Assembly (NCBI RefSeq): GCF_036894955.1
Contig: NZ_CP145905.1
Location: 4,048,501 to 4,112,500, forward strand
Source: Paenibacillus sp. KS-LC4
GTDB lineage: Bacteria > Bacillota > Bacilli > Paenibacillales > Paenibacillaceae
Length of the DNA stretch: 64,000 nt
Reading direction: 5' to 3'
In this document: positions 34,722 through 43,964 of the stretch, piece by piece
Layout of the letters: each line of letters begins with the position of its first letter
Numbering within the stretch: position 1 is the first letter of the stretch
Position numbers and translations under genes: made by a program
The notes under the pieces: generated by a model
Databases searched by the model: none
Told to the model about the DNA's origin: nothing
What the model saw: the letters and a program-made list of their open reading frames with translations, nothing else

Positions 34722-35627
34722 TTACAGCCACCAAAGTCCTAATGCCAAGCCAACTACGCCAGCCAGCACGGAGGACAGCATATTAACCCGGTCATTGTTC
34801 ATAAAATCAAAGCCGCGTATCCGCTCGGCCTGTACGCCGCAGTGCGTGCGTCGCTCCGTTTCGCTGCCGCAGCTTGTGCAGCGGTACATCGCCTGCCAAG
34901 TGGCTCCGAGCCACGAGTCGGCGAAGCAGCCGGCAAAGCCGGCAATGGCCGCAGCAGCAATAAGCGCTATCGCCGAGGCCAGGCTAAACTCGCCGCCTGC
35001 AAACCCCGCATGCCCAGCTGGCAAATCAGCTGCTGAGGCTGGATCTGGATGAAACCAGGCCAGCATGACAGCGGCTACGACGCCAATGCAGGCTGCCCCA
35101 GCGAGCGCCGCCAGTGAGCCAAGCCGCGTCACAGCTCCGCTTGTTCCCGGAGCAACCACTTTGCCGCTCGTCACCGAACGCGGCGCACGCTTGCTCAGCG
35201 CACCAATCTCCGTCGCCCATGTGTCGGCGTTCACAGCCGCCATAACGCCAATATAGGCGAGCAGCCAGCCATCGCCTGCTGCCGGAAACAACGCATGGCC
35301 GAAGCACAGCAGCAGCCCTACTCCGCCATTTGCCCACACTTGTCCAGCGTCGCGACGTCCTGTTTTTTCATATCCCGCTTCCGCCTTCGCCTTCGCTCGG
35401 GAGTGCTTTTTCCATTTTGACCATAGGGTTGAGGTAACAAAAAACGCAATAAGACAGGCGAACCATACTGGTTCGCCCCATGTCACAAAGCCCGTGCCCA
35501 TTGCCATTGCCGATAAAGCACCCGATAACGAAAGAGAGCGGAACCGATAGGCGATGAACGCAATTAATCCGCTTCCAACAAGACCGCCAAGCAGCCTGAG
35601 CCACCAATCATCGATCCAGCCTACCAT
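34722..35627 (-). CDS. DUF92 family membrane protein
   Basis: The 301-residue protein has about seven membrane helices and the DUF92 pattern: FRSLSLSGALSAMAMGTG, GRRDAGQVWANGG, VNADTWATEIGALSK, PGTSGAVT and FADSWLGATWQ. The plant relative VTE6 is a phytyl-phosphate kinase, and a CTP-dependent isoprenoid kinase role has been suggested for the family; this is not shown here. A CTSC...H-C cluster in the C-terminal loop could bind metal. It overlaps the upstream GDPD gene by 7 bp, implying translational coupling. Confidence 0.88.
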   Translation of the reverse strand: MVGWIDDWWLRLLGGLVGSGLIAFIAYRFRSLSLSGALSAMAMGTGFVTWGEPVWFACLIAFFVTSTLWSKWKKHSRAKAKAEAGYEKTGRRDAGQVWANGGVGLLLCFGHALFPAAGDGWLLAYIGVMAAVNADTWATEIGALSKRAPRSVTSGKVVAPGTSGAVTRLGSLAALAGAACIGVVAAVMLAWFHPDPASAADLPAGHAGFAGGEFSLASAIALIAAAAIAGFAGCFADSWLGATWQAMYRCTSCGSETERRTHCGVQAERIRGFDFMNNDRVNMLSSVLAGVVGLALGLWWL

Positions 35628-36397
35628 TTTTCTCGCCCCTCTCCAGTCTCATCTCTCAGTCCTGCCATTGCCTGTCTCCAGCGATTCGGGAAATTCGTGC
35701 AAATCATTAGCTCCCGGTCGAGCTCCGCGATTTTGCGAATAGCCCGTTCCTCATTTATCGTCCAAGCCATGACCTGAATGCCCGCTTCTTTAAGCAGCCT
35801 CACTCGCTCCTTATTCAGCCTCGAATAATCAATTGAAAGCAAGGTTGAGCCCGTCTGGCTCAGCTCCAGAGGCAGCGTCTGACGCCAGCCATCAATAATT
35901 AAGCCAGTACGAATACGCCCCTCCGTCAGCTTAAACAGCTTATTTAGCGCTCCGGCATAGAAAGAGGTCAGCACCACTTCATTTTCCACGCCGAATCGGC
36001 GCACGCTTGCAAGAACCTGCTCCTCAAGCGCAGGATAGCGAATGCCATCCGTCTTAAGCTCAATGTTTACATTGCAGCGCCCCGCTGTTAATGCCAGCAC
36101 TTGATCAAGCGTAGGAACTCCCTCGTCTTTAAACAGGGGCGAAAACCAACTGCCCGCATCAAGTGCGCCAAGCTCGGCAGCTGTCCAATTACGGACATCG
36201 CCTTTGCCATTTGTCGTGCGCCTTAGCTTATAATCATGAATAACGACCGGAATATGATCGTTCGATAGCTGCACATCAATTTCAATCCAATACACATCAG
36301 GCTCTTCCATCGCCAGCTTTACCGCTGCCAGCGTATTCTCCGGTGCGCGTCCTGACCACCCGCGGTGGGCAACGCATACATTTCTTGGCTCAGCCAT
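35621..36397 (-). CDS. Glycerophosphodiester phosphodiesterase
   Basis: The 258-residue GDPD-family barrel has AHRGWSGRAPENT with the catalytic His and Glu at the start, EIDVQLSNDHIPVVIHD next, and NVNIELKT later. It lacks a signal peptide, so it probably acts in the cytoplasm, releasing sn-glycerol-3-phosphate from deacylated phospholipids. AGGAGGAG precedes the ATG. It forms an operon with the DUF92 gene and lies 21 bp after the CapA gene on the same strand. Confidence 0.92.
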   Translation of the reverse strand: MAEPRNVCVAHRGWSGRAPENTLAAVKLAMEEPDVYWIEIDVQLSNDHIPVVIHDYKLRRTTNGKGDVRNWTAAELGALDAGSWFSPLFKDEGVPTLDQVLALTAGRCNVNIELKTDGIRYPALEEQVLASVRRFGVENEVVLTSFYAGALNKLFKLTEGRIRTGLIIDGWRQTLPLELSQTGSTLLSIDYSRLNKERVRLLKEAGIQVMAWTINEERAIRKIAELDRELMICTNFPNRWRQAMAGLRDETGEGREKW

Positions 36398-36417
36398 GCG
36401 CTCCTCCTCGCTGCTCT

Positions 36418-37806
36418 TTATTTAGAGACAAGAGCGCCATCCTCACGGAGCTTCACGCCAAAGGACAGGCTCGTCAGGCGCTTCAGCAGCGCTGCCGCAT
36501 TTTCGGGTTCCATGAGCACTGGCTGCGCTTTGTCCGAGGACATCGGATAAAACTTCAGGTCGCAGTCCCCTTTTTTCGTACAAATCGCATCCAGCACACC
36601 TGTCTCAGCAGTCGGTCCCTTCGGGTAAGCGCTAAAAATAAAGTTCCCTAAACTGTATGCAATCCACTTGCCTTTATACGTCTCAAAGCCTTGCAGCACA
36701 TGCGGATGGCTGCCGATAATGAGATCAGCTCCCGAATCTATGTATTCACGTGCAAAATCCCGCTGGTATTGCAGCGGCGTATCTTTGCGCTCTTCTCCCC
36801 AATGAACCATTACGACAACTAGATCGGCCTGCTCCTTCGCTTTCTTAATTGCCGCCTTCGCTCTTGTCGTATCGTAGGTTTCCGCTACGCCTGCCACATT
36901 TTTGTCTGCCTTCCATGATACTTCCGGCACAACTCTGCTCAGTCCAATGTACGCTACTTTAATGCCGCGCACCTCTTTAATGACAGGCGCAAACGCATCC
37001 GTATCATTTTTGCCGGCTCCCATATGGGAAATTCCCGTCTCATCGAGATGCTTCATCGTATTAAATAAACCTTCGACGCCTTGGTCAAGCGTATGGTTGT
37101 TCGCCAAGCTGACAATATCAAAGCCGGCATCGCGAAATGCAGGAAGCGCATCGGGAGAACCTTTAAACACATACGTCTTATCTATCGCCGGAACACCGCT
37201 ATCCGTCACCGGATACTCCAAATTAGCGGCCATAATATCCGGCTCGCTCAAATAAAGCAGCGATTGCTTATACGGATAGTCGTACCCATTCAGCTTCATC
37301 ATGTCGCCAACCGAGGCTGCCAGCAAAATATCGCCAACAAAGCTCAGCTTCACCGTATCCTCATCTCCAGCATGTGACGAAGGCTGCTCACCTGAAGCCT
37401 CATTGCCGCCTGTTCCATCAACCGCTTCATTACCGCCCTCTTCCGGCTGCTTCTCCGGCGTTGCCGCTGGCTCGCCTGCACCGTTAGCCTCGTCGGCTGT
37501 AGGAGAGGGTTCCTCCGTTGCTACCGCTCCATCAGATGGAGAAGGCGCGCTGCTGCCTGCGTTCGTTGCCGCATTGTCCGCCTTCTGACCATCGCTCGTC
37601 CCTGCGGAAGAGGCATCGGCTGCCTGAGGTTTATCGTCCCCATTAAATAAGGACGCCGTATCAAACCAGTTTTGCGTATTAAGCCATAAACCAATAACGA
37701 CTGCAATAAGACCTAACATAACGCTGTTGAAAATGATGAGGCGTCTTAATCTTTTTTTACGCCTGATTTTTTGCTGCTGTCGCGATTCTGTTCTGGATCT
37801 ATTCAT
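36418..37806 (-). CDS. CapA/PgsA family poly-gamma-glutamate synthesis-type protein
   Basis: The 462-residue protein has a very basic N-terminus, one membrane anchor (residues 24-43) and an extracellular Ser/Pro/Ala/Glu-rich linker to about residue 150. The CapA domain follows: SFVGDILLA, NLEYPVTDSG, SLANNHTLDQG, MVHWGEE and IGSHPHVLQG. CapA domains resemble metallophosphatases. In capsule loci they help export or anchor poly-gamma-glutamate. No capB/capC is present, so the role here is open. Confidence 0.88.
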   Translation of the reverse strand: MNRSRTESRQQQKIRRKKRLRRLIIFNSVMLGLIAVVIGLWLNTQNWFDTASLFNGDDKPQAADASSAGTSDGQKADNAATNAGSSAPSPSDGAVATEEPSPTADEANGAGEPAATPEKQPEEGGNEAVDGTGGNEASGEQPSSHAGDEDTVKLSFVGDILLAASVGDMMKLNGYDYPYKQSLLYLSEPDIMAANLEYPVTDSGVPAIDKTYVFKGSPDALPAFRDAGFDIVSLANNHTLDQGVEGLFNTMKHLDETGISHMGAGKNDTDAFAPVIKEVRGIKVAYIGLSRVVPEVSWKADKNVAGVAETYDTTRAKAAIKKAKEQADLVVVMVHWGEERKDTPLQYQRDFAREYIDSGADLIIGSHPHVLQGFETYKGKWIAYSLGNFIFSAYPKGPTAETGVLDAICTKKGDCDLKFYPMSSDKAQPVLMEPENAAALLKRLTSLSFGVKLREDGALVSK

Positions 37807-37876
37807 GACAGGATGCTCCTTTATGAATAAAGTTTCCTGTCTATTATAGCAAGCTTGCTATAAATATGCGAAATTA

Positions 37877-39361
37877 CTAGGAGGAGGAGAGCACAGCAGC
37901 CGCAATTTCCTTGCCCTGACGAATACAATCCGGTAAACCTACGCCGTCGAAAGCCGCTCCTGTAAGATGAATGCCCGGCACCTGCTGGGCCAAACGCTCG
38001 CGCAGACGCTTCGTATGCGCCAAATGACCGACCGGATATTGCGGCATAGAGCGCGGCAGCCGTGTAATTTCCGTAAATAAAGGCACCGCGGTAATATTCA
38101 TCGTCTTCTTTACATCTTCTCTTACAGCAGCCATTAGCTGGTCATCCGGCAAATAAGGCGTGATTTGATCGCCTGCCCGGCCAACATAGCAGCGAAGCAG
38201 CACTTTGTCTCCCGGGCTCGTATGCAGCCATTTCGTAGAGGTCCATGTGCATGCCGTAATTCGCAAGCCTTCCGAGCGCGGAATAACGAACCCTGAGCCT
38301 TTGAAGGTTATTCCCAGACTCGCTTTATCAAAAGCCATTACGACGTTTGCGACTGATACATATTCGGTGGCCCGCAGCTCCGCGCAATCGACCAGCGGCT
38401 CCAGCAGCTCCGCCGCCTGAAACGCAGGTGCAGTCACTATGATTTTGTCAGCGGGCAGCTGCTCGCCGTTCGCCAGCTCAATCGTGTAGCGGGGTCCGGA
38501 GTGTTCTCCATCCGCCATGCCAGCAATACCTGCTGCTTCATTGCCAGCAGCACCGTCATGAATCGCTGTCACCGCTTGGCCTAATTTGCGCTCCATGCCC
38601 GGCAAAGCCCGGTCCAGCGCATCCACCATAGTTGATAGCCCGCCCTTAAATGTAAGAAATACGCTGCTTCTTGCCCCTTCCGGCAGCATGCTCATATCGG
38701 GAGCCTTCGTAAGCTTTTTGTTGCTCCGCATTCCCCGAATCAAGCTGCCATACTTGCGTTCTGCTGCGGCGAACTGCGGAAACGTCGCTTGAATGCTCAG
38801 CTTGTTAAGGTCGCCAGCATAAATGCCCGCCAGCAGCGGCTCCGCAATGCGCTGCACAACCTGCTTCCCTAGCCGCCGGCCAAGAAAGCCTCCCAGCGAT
38901 TCATCGTCAGCACCTCCTCGGGAAGGCATAATAAAGTCAAGCAGCGCCCGCAGCTTGCCTCCCCAAGTAAGCAAGCCCGTCCGGGCGAAAGGCATAATTT
39001 CCGTCGGAATGCCGAGCATGAGTCCCTGCGGCATCGCATGGAGTTTATTTTTAAATAGAATATACGATTGCTTGCCCTTTGGGTTCGTACCCGTCAGCTC
39101 GGACGCTATGCCAAGCTCCTTAGCCAGCTCAATAATGGCCAGCTTGCGGCTAAGAAAAGAATCCGGGCCGCGTTCAATGACGAAGCCGTCACGTTGCAGC
39201 GTATTGATTTTGCCGCCCAATTTCTCGGCGCTATCGACAAGCGTAATATGAATCGCTTTTCCTTGCCGCTCCGCTTCCCGCTGCAAATAAAAAGCGGAGC
39301 TCAGCCCGCTGATCCCCCCGCCAATAATGACAATTCGATCAGCTTCTCCGATTCTCCGCAT
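37877..39361 (-). CDS. hemY: Coproporphyrinogen III oxidase (HemY/CgoX)
   Basis: The protein has 494 residues. The FAD dinucleotide fold (IVIIGGGISGLSSAFYL) is at the start, ERGPDSFLSRK follows, and the C-terminal GAAFDGVGLPDCIRQG is the flavin-binding end typical of HemY. In Gram-positives this enzyme oxidises coproporphyrinogen III to coproporphyrin III. The second ATG (39361) is preferred because AAAGG then has normal spacing. It is the last gene of hemE-hemH-hemY. It carries an extra hydrophilic insert (about residues 262-280). Confidence 0.93.
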   Translation of the reverse strand: MRRIGEADRIVIIGGGISGLSSAFYLQREAERQGKAIHITLVDSAEKLGGKINTLQRDGFVIERGPDSFLSRKLAIIELAKELGIASELTGTNPKGKQSYILFKNKLHAMPQGLMLGIPTEIMPFARTGLLTWGGKLRALLDFIMPSRGGADDESLGGFLGRRLGKQVVQRIAEPLLAGIYAGDLNKLSIQATFPQFAAAERKYGSLIRGMRSNKKLTKAPDMSMLPEGARSSVFLTFKGGLSTMVDALDRALPGMERKLGQAVTAIHDGAAGNEAAGIAGMADGEHSGPRYTIELANGEQLPADKIIVTAPAFQAAELLEPLVDCAELRATEYVSVANVVMAFDKASLGITFKGSGFVIPRSEGLRITACTWTSTKWLHTSPGDKVLLRCYVGRAGDQITPYLPDDQLMAAVREDVKKTMNITAVPLFTEITRLPRSMPQYPVGHLAHTKRLRERLAQQVPGIHLTGAAFDGVGLPDCIRQGKEIAAAVLSSS

Positions 39362-39387
39362 CTCATTCATCCTTTCTTTACCAAACT

Positions 39388-40329
39388 CTACGTTGCTTCT
39401 ATTACAGACTCCGCCAGAGTCTCCATATACAGCGGGTCGCGATTTAACATTTGGATACGTTCAAGGGTAATGCCCATATTTTTTGCTGTCGTCTTCGCTT
39501 CAATATCAAGGTCGAATAATACCTCAAGATGATCCGACACAAAGCCGATTGGAGCGGCGAGAACGGCCTTCACACCCTGCTCAGCAAGCTCGGCAAGCGT
39601 CTCCAAAATGTCCGGTCCCAGCCAAGGCTCTCTCGTCCGGCCCGCGCTTTGCCAAGTAAACTGCCATACATCATCTGCAACGCCAGCCTGCTTCGCAACT
39701 GCTCGCGATGTTTCCAGCAACTGCTCCTCATATGGGTCGCCGAGCTCGCGAATTTTTTCCGGCAAGCTATGTGCGCTGAACAGCACCTTTACATTAGGCT
39801 CCCCGCCCGACGATGCGCTTAGGCGAGCAAGACCTTCCATCACCCGTTCTGTAAGGGCCTGAAGCAGCTTTGGATGCAGATGATATTGGTTGACAAAGCT
39901 CATCTCCACGCCAAGCTCGCTTGCTTTCTCCTGCGCACGCTTAATATAGCTGCCAACGCTCATCGTCGAATAATGCGGAGCCAGTACAATTCCTACGGCT
40001 TGCTTAATTCCGTCACGAGCCATTTGCTCTACACCGTCTTCGATATAAGGACGGGCATGCTTAAGCCCCTGATAGCAGACATAACGACCAGGAGCAAGCT
40101 GCTCCAGCTTGTCCTGTAAGCCTGCTACTTGTCCGTTCGTATTTTCACGCAGCGGGAATACGCCGCCAACAATCGCCTCATATCGGCCATACAAATCCGT
40201 TAACTGCTCTGGTGTAGGCGGGTGACCCCGACGAATATGCGTATAATATGCTTCTACATCATCAAGGCTTTCCGGCGTCCCATATGACATAACGAGAACT
40301 CCGATTTTGCTGTTTTCAGCTTCCGACAT
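39388..40329 (-). CDS. hemH: Ferrochelatase (coproporphyrin III type, CpfC)
   Basis: The protein has 313 residues from ATG 40329, which has GGAAGG upstream. Motifs: VLVMSYGTPES, APHYSTMSVGSY, VLFSAHSLPEK with the catalytic His, and FVSDHLEVLFDLD with the second metal ligand and Glu. In this lineage it inserts iron into coproporphyrin III. It overlaps the end of hemE by 14 bp, so the two are translationally coupled. Confidence 0.94.
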   Translation of the reverse strand: MSEAENSKIGVLVMSYGTPESLDDVEAYYTHIRRGHPPTPEQLTDLYGRYEAIVGGVFPLRENTNGQVAGLQDKLEQLAPGRYVCYQGLKHARPYIEDGVEQMARDGIKQAVGIVLAPHYSTMSVGSYIKRAQEKASELGVEMSFVNQYHLHPKLLQALTERVMEGLARLSASSGGEPNVKVLFSAHSLPEKIRELGDPYEEQLLETSRAVAKQAGVADDVWQFTWQSAGRTREPWLGPDILETLAELAEQGVKAVLAAPIGFVSDHLEVLFDLDIEAKTTAKNMGITLERIQMLNRDPLYMETLAESVIEAT

Positions 40330-41392
40330 GGCTCGTTTCCTTCCCTTCCCGCGCTGCAATGTATTTTTTTGAATACGAATGTATGTAAGCCGTCAGCTCT
40401 TGAAGCTTCTCAAGCGAGGCTTCAGGGAATAGCCCATGCCCCAAATTAAAAATAAATCCGGGCTCTTCCAGTCCCTGTTCAATAATTTCCGCGGCATACG
40501 CTTCAAGGACGCTCATTGGAGCCGTCAGCAGGACAGGATCGAGATTGCCCTGTACCGCAAAGTCGTGATTCAAACGGCGGCGTCCCTCGGGAATCGACAC
40601 TCTCCAGTCCAGACCGATTACATCCGCCTGCAGCTTGTGCAGCTCCGGCAGCAGCTCGCCCGAGCTTACGCCTGGGAAATAAATTTTCGGCTGCGACAAA
40701 TCCGACAGCTCGCTGAAAATCCGCTCGATCGTCGGCAGTACAAATTTGCGGAAATCGGCTGGCGCAAGCGCACCTACCCAGCTATCAAACAATTGAAAAG
40801 CTTTGCCGCCATTTGCAATATGCGCGCGCAAATAAGCGATAACCATATCGCCCAGCTTGTCCATTAGCTTGAACCATACCTCCGGCTCGCTGTACATCAT
40901 TGCTTTTGTCCGCAAATAGTTTTTGGACGGTCTGCCTTCGATTAAATAGCTGGCAATCGTAAACGGCGCTCCGGCAAATGTAATTAGCGGAACCTCAAGC
41001 TCTCGATCCAAAATCCGGATCGTTTCCAGCACATGGCCGAGATCGCCTTCTACATCAATGGGCTTTAGCCGATCTACATCCGCCGCACAGCGGATCGGGT
41101 TATCTATTACAGGTCCAACATTCGCCACAATATCAAAATCAATCCCGATTGAAGCAACCGGATTCATAATATCCGAATATAAAATAGCGGCATCTACGCC
41201 GAGCTTGCGCACCGGCATTAACGTTACTTCCGCAGCCAGCTCCGGCTGCTTGCAAATTTCCAGCAGTGAATATTTTTCTTTTATTTTGCGATATTCAGGG
41301 TCGTATCTTCCAGCTTGGCGCATATACCAGACGGGTACCTGATCCAGCTCTTCCTTGCGGCAGGCCCGAATGAAACGGTCATTATAGCTCAT
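40316..41392 (-). CDS. hemE: Uroporphyrinogen decarboxylase
   Basis: The 358-residue protein has PVWYMRQAGRYDPEYR at the N-terminus with the substrate-binding Arg, ILYSDIM with the catalytic Asp and GNLDP near residue 280. It decarboxylates uroporphyrinogen III to coproporphyrinogen III. It is the first gene of the hemEHY operon. AGAGGAAC precedes the ATG and a good promoter lies 42 bases further up. Confidence 0.95.
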   Translation of the reverse strand: MSYNDRFIRACRKEELDQVPVWYMRQAGRYDPEYRKIKEKYSLLEICKQPELAAEVTLMPVRKLGVDAAILYSDIMNPVASIGIDFDIVANVGPVIDNPIRCAADVDRLKPIDVEGDLGHVLETIRILDRELEVPLITFAGAPFTIASYLIEGRPSKNYLRTKAMMYSEPEVWFKLMDKLGDMVIAYLRAHIANGGKAFQLFDSWVGALAPADFRKFVLPTIERIFSELSDLSQPKIYFPGVSSGELLPELHKLQADVIGLDWRVSIPEGRRRLNHDFAVQGNLDPVLLTAPMSVLEAYAAEIIEQGLEEPGFIFNLGHGLFPEASLEKLQELTAYIHSYSKKYIAAREGKETSHVGS

Positions 41393-41433
41393 GTTCGCCG
41401 TTCCTCTTTTCTATATAATTTTATATTAACTCC

Positions 41434-41462
41434 ATTATGCCCGTTTTTTCAGGGGCTAACAA
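41434..41462 (-). promoter_or_regulatory. Sigma-A promoter of hemEHY
   Basis: Minus strand: TTGTTA (41457-41462), 17 bases, CATAAT (41434-41439). The leader would be about 35 nt. Confidence 0.65.
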
Positions 41463-41574
41463 CCGCCAGCACCGGACTTCCTATGACAATGTTATGACAC
41501 TATCCTTGTACATTCACTATATTATAACCTGACTCAAGGCTAATTTCGTGCTTTTCCGAAATATAAGCAATATG

Positions 41575-41583
41575 TGCTATACT
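41575..41583 (+). promoter_or_regulatory. Extended -10 promoter placed for leaderless MFS mRNA
   Basis: TGCTATACT ends seven bases before the ATG at 41591, so transcription would start at or next to the start codon. No Shine-Dalgarno sequence is present between them. Confidence 0.5.
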
Positions 41584-41590
41584 AAAATAC

Positions 41591-42802
41591 ATGGAACAGT
41601 GGAAAAAAAACCTCATCGTGCTTTGGTTCGGACAATTTCTCGTAATGGCTGGAATGACCATGATCATTCCTTTTATGGCGTTTTATTTGCAATTTGAGCT
41701 GGGTCTAACCGATCCGCATGAAATTGCTGTTTGGGCTGGCCTTATTTTCGCCGGCAACTTTGTGACGCAATTTATTTTTCAGCCGGTATGGGGAAAATAC
41801 GCCGATCGCTACGGACGCAAGATGATGCTGCTTCGCTCCGGCATTGGCATGGCGATTGTCATTGTGCTAATGGGCTTTGCAACAACGCCGTGGCATCTGC
41901 TGCTGCTGCGCATGCTGAACGGCACGATTTCCGGCTTCAACCCCGCAGCTGTGGCATTAATATCTGCCAGCACGCCTAAGGATCGAATGGGCTATGCGAT
42001 GGGAACGCTCCAATCAGGCGGCATTGCCGGAACGATATTAGGCCCTTTCATCGGCGGCCTGCTGGCTGACGCTGTCGGCTACCGTCCCATATTTTATTTG
42101 ACTGGCTCCCTCTTGTTCGCCGCATCTATGCTGGCGTTGTTCGTCGTGAAGGAGACGTTCGATTTGCAAAAGGCAGCAGCTAAGGTGCAAATTTCCGTCA
42201 TTGAAGGCTTCAAGCGGCTGCGCGGCATTCATGAGCTAACGGCGCTGTATGCTGTCACCTTCCTCATTCAATTCGCTATGATGAGCTCAATGACGCTGCT
42301 GCCGCTGCATGTCCAGAGTCTGCATGGTCCGACGGCAAACCTTGCTTTCTGGGCAGGCTTCGTCGGCTCGGCAGCCGGTATCTCTAATCTCATTGCATCG
42401 CCTGTGCTAGGCAAGCTAAGCGATCGCATCGGCTCGGAGCGCATTCTCGGCTATTCGCTCGTAGGCGCAGGGTTGACCTTTATCCCGCAGGCGCTTGCTG
42501 ACAGCGTGCCGCAGCTGCTCATTTCCCGGTTTGTGCTCGGTATTTTCCTCGGCGGACTTGTGCCGACGGTCAACTCGCTCATACGCAAATATACGCCGGA
42601 TGGCATGGAATCCCGGGCCTACAGCTTTAACAGCAGCACGCTCGGCCTCGGCAATATGGTCGGCCCGATTACCGGCGGCGCATTATCCGGCTGGATCGGC
42701 ATCAGAGGGCTGTTCATTTTGTCCGCCGCTATGATGCTGCTGAATGCGCTGTGGGTGCATCGGTCGCTGCTGCGCGGCAAACGGAAAGCTGCGCAAAGCT
42801 AG
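41591..42802 (+). CDS. MFS multidrug-type transporter
   Basis: The 403-residue protein has 12 helices and the MFS drug-export motifs: GKYADRYGRKMML (motif A), LLRMLNGTISG and GGIAGTILGPFIGGLLAD (motif C of DHA1 exporters). It resembles MdtG/YttB-type efflux proteins; the substrate is unknown. The first helix begins almost at residue 1, so the start cannot be moved downstream, yet no ribosome site precedes it. The stop codon lies inside a perfect inverted repeat. Confidence 0.9.
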   Translation: MEQWKKNLIVLWFGQFLVMAGMTMIIPFMAFYLQFELGLTDPHEIAVWAGLIFAGNFVTQFIFQPVWGKYADRYGRKMMLLRSGIGMAIVIVLMGFATTPWHLLLLRMLNGTISGFNPAAVALISASTPKDRMGYAMGTLQSGGIAGTILGPFIGGLLADAVGYRPIFYLTGSLLFAASMLALFVVKETFDLQKAAAKVQISVIEGFKRLRGIHELTALYAVTFLIQFAMMSSMTLLPLHVQSLHGPTANLAFWAGFVGSAAGISNLIASPVLGKLSDRIGSERILGYSLVGAGLTFIPQALADSVPQLLISRFVLGIFLGGLVPTVNSLIRKYTPDGMESRAYSFNSSTLGLGNMVGPITGGALSGWIGIRGLFILSAAMMLLNALWVHRSLLRGKRKAAQS

Positions 42803-42831
42803 CTCGTGTTAGCTGGAGCTAGCTTTGCGCA
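42790..42831. repeat. Perfect 16-bp inverted repeat over the MFS stop codon
   Basis: TGCGCAAAGCTAGCTC (42790-42805) pairs fully with GAGCTAGCTTTGCGCA (42816-42831) across a ten-base loop. The TAG stop at 42800-42802 is in the left arm. No T-run follows, so it is not a standard terminator. The rest of the gap to 43019 shows nothing clear. Confidence 0.85.
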
Positions 42832-43018
42832 TGCTGACTGTCGGCTCTGCGGACGGCATGAGCACTCCGTCCAAATATCGCGCAGAATATTCCATCAACC
42901 CACCTTTTCTGTTACAATTTTGAAATTTCAAGCACTTCCCATTTTCAACATCTCTTAGAGTTGATATTTATGTAGGCTGTGTAGTTATCACCTATTTTTT
43001 CCTGAGGTTTATAACCAA

Positions 43019-43050
43019 AATGGTGGGCCGAAGCAAACGTCCCACCATAT
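43019..43050 (-). terminator. Probable terminator after MOSC gene
   Basis: ATGGTGGG-CG pairs with CG-CCCACCAT. On the minus strand TTTTGG follows. Confidence 0.6.
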
Positions 43051-43085
43051 GAATGAGCATGGTAAAGTCCCCTACAGTTGCCGGC

Positions 43086-43868
43086 TCAATCGTCAGACAG
43101 CAGAAACAGCTCGTCGCCTACTTGGACAAGCCCCGCCTTCGTTACTGAGGCATACAAGCCGACATGCAGCTTAAGCTCCTGATTTACTGTTTTGAGCAGC
43201 GACATATCCCGCTCCTGCGTGTCGGGGTCCAGCGCAATCATGGAGCAGCGCTCACAAAACTCATCTACTCGCAGCTCAGCGCTTCCAAGCTGGAGCCGCT
43301 TGCCGATCCAGCTCTCTTCATCCGGTGCATCGCCCGCAAGCGCCACAATCAGGTTCGCCCTGAACCGCCGCGCATCGAGCGGCTTGCCCCACAGCGCCTC
43401 AAGCTTGCTCAGCAGCGCATCTGTCACAATGAGCACGCTGCTGGCATCCATGCCGAGTAAATCCGGCGTTTCCGGCGCATAACGCCGCATGGAGATAGCC
43501 GTGCGGGTGTGTGTCTGTATTTCGGCGAGCAGCTGCCCATTCCACGCGAGCTCGCGATTGTCAGGCGACGTGACCGTCACTTCGGGAAAACCGGAAGCCG
43601 CCGCCGTACCCTTTTCAAAATCAGCATGGTCCTGAAGCTGCACCTTATAGGCCAGCATCGCCGGAATTTCCCGTGCCGTAATGAAGCTGTCCCAGCCCTC
43701 CTTCGTTTCATCAATAAACGCGTGGCTGCGGTCTCCGTAAAGTCCATAAGTCTCTATTTTGCTGGAAGCCAGCTGCTCGCCTCCAAAAGATTTTATCGGG
43801 TAGCGGTGGATTTCCTTAATCGCGCCTAAGCGTGTGTTCACTTGTCCGACTGCCGGTTTCTTTGTCAA
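43086..43868 (-). CDS. MOSC domain protein with MOSC_N barrel
   Basis: The start is TTG at 43868, set by AGGAGA eight bases upstream; the upstream frame is unconvincing. The 260-residue product begins with an N-terminal MOSC_N beta-barrel (IHRYPIKSFGGEQL) and continues with a MOSC domain (RFRANLIVAL, FCERCSMIALDPDT) containing the conserved Cys. MOSC domains bind molybdenum cofactor in mARC and carry sulfur in related proteins. No molybdopterin genes are nearby. Confidence 0.85.
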   Translation of the reverse strand: MTKKPAVGQVNTRLGAIKEIHRYPIKSFGGEQLASSKIETYGLYGDRSHAFIDETKEGWDSFITAREIPAMLAYKVQLQDHADFEKGTAAASGFPEVTVTSPDNRELAWNGQLLAEIQTHTRTAISMRRYAPETPDLLGMDASSVLIVTDALLSKLEALWGKPLDARRFRANLIVALAGDAPDEESWIGKRLQLGSAELRVDEFCERCSMIALDPDTQERDMSLLKTVNQELKLHVGLYASVTKAGLVQVGDELFLLSDD

Positions 43869-43964
43869 TGCACACTTCTCCTGTCTGCTGCAAAATAACT
43901 GCGTGAAACGGGCACTACCCCCAGAGGAGCAGCGCCCGTTCCTTTCACACCATTCCATTAGCTA

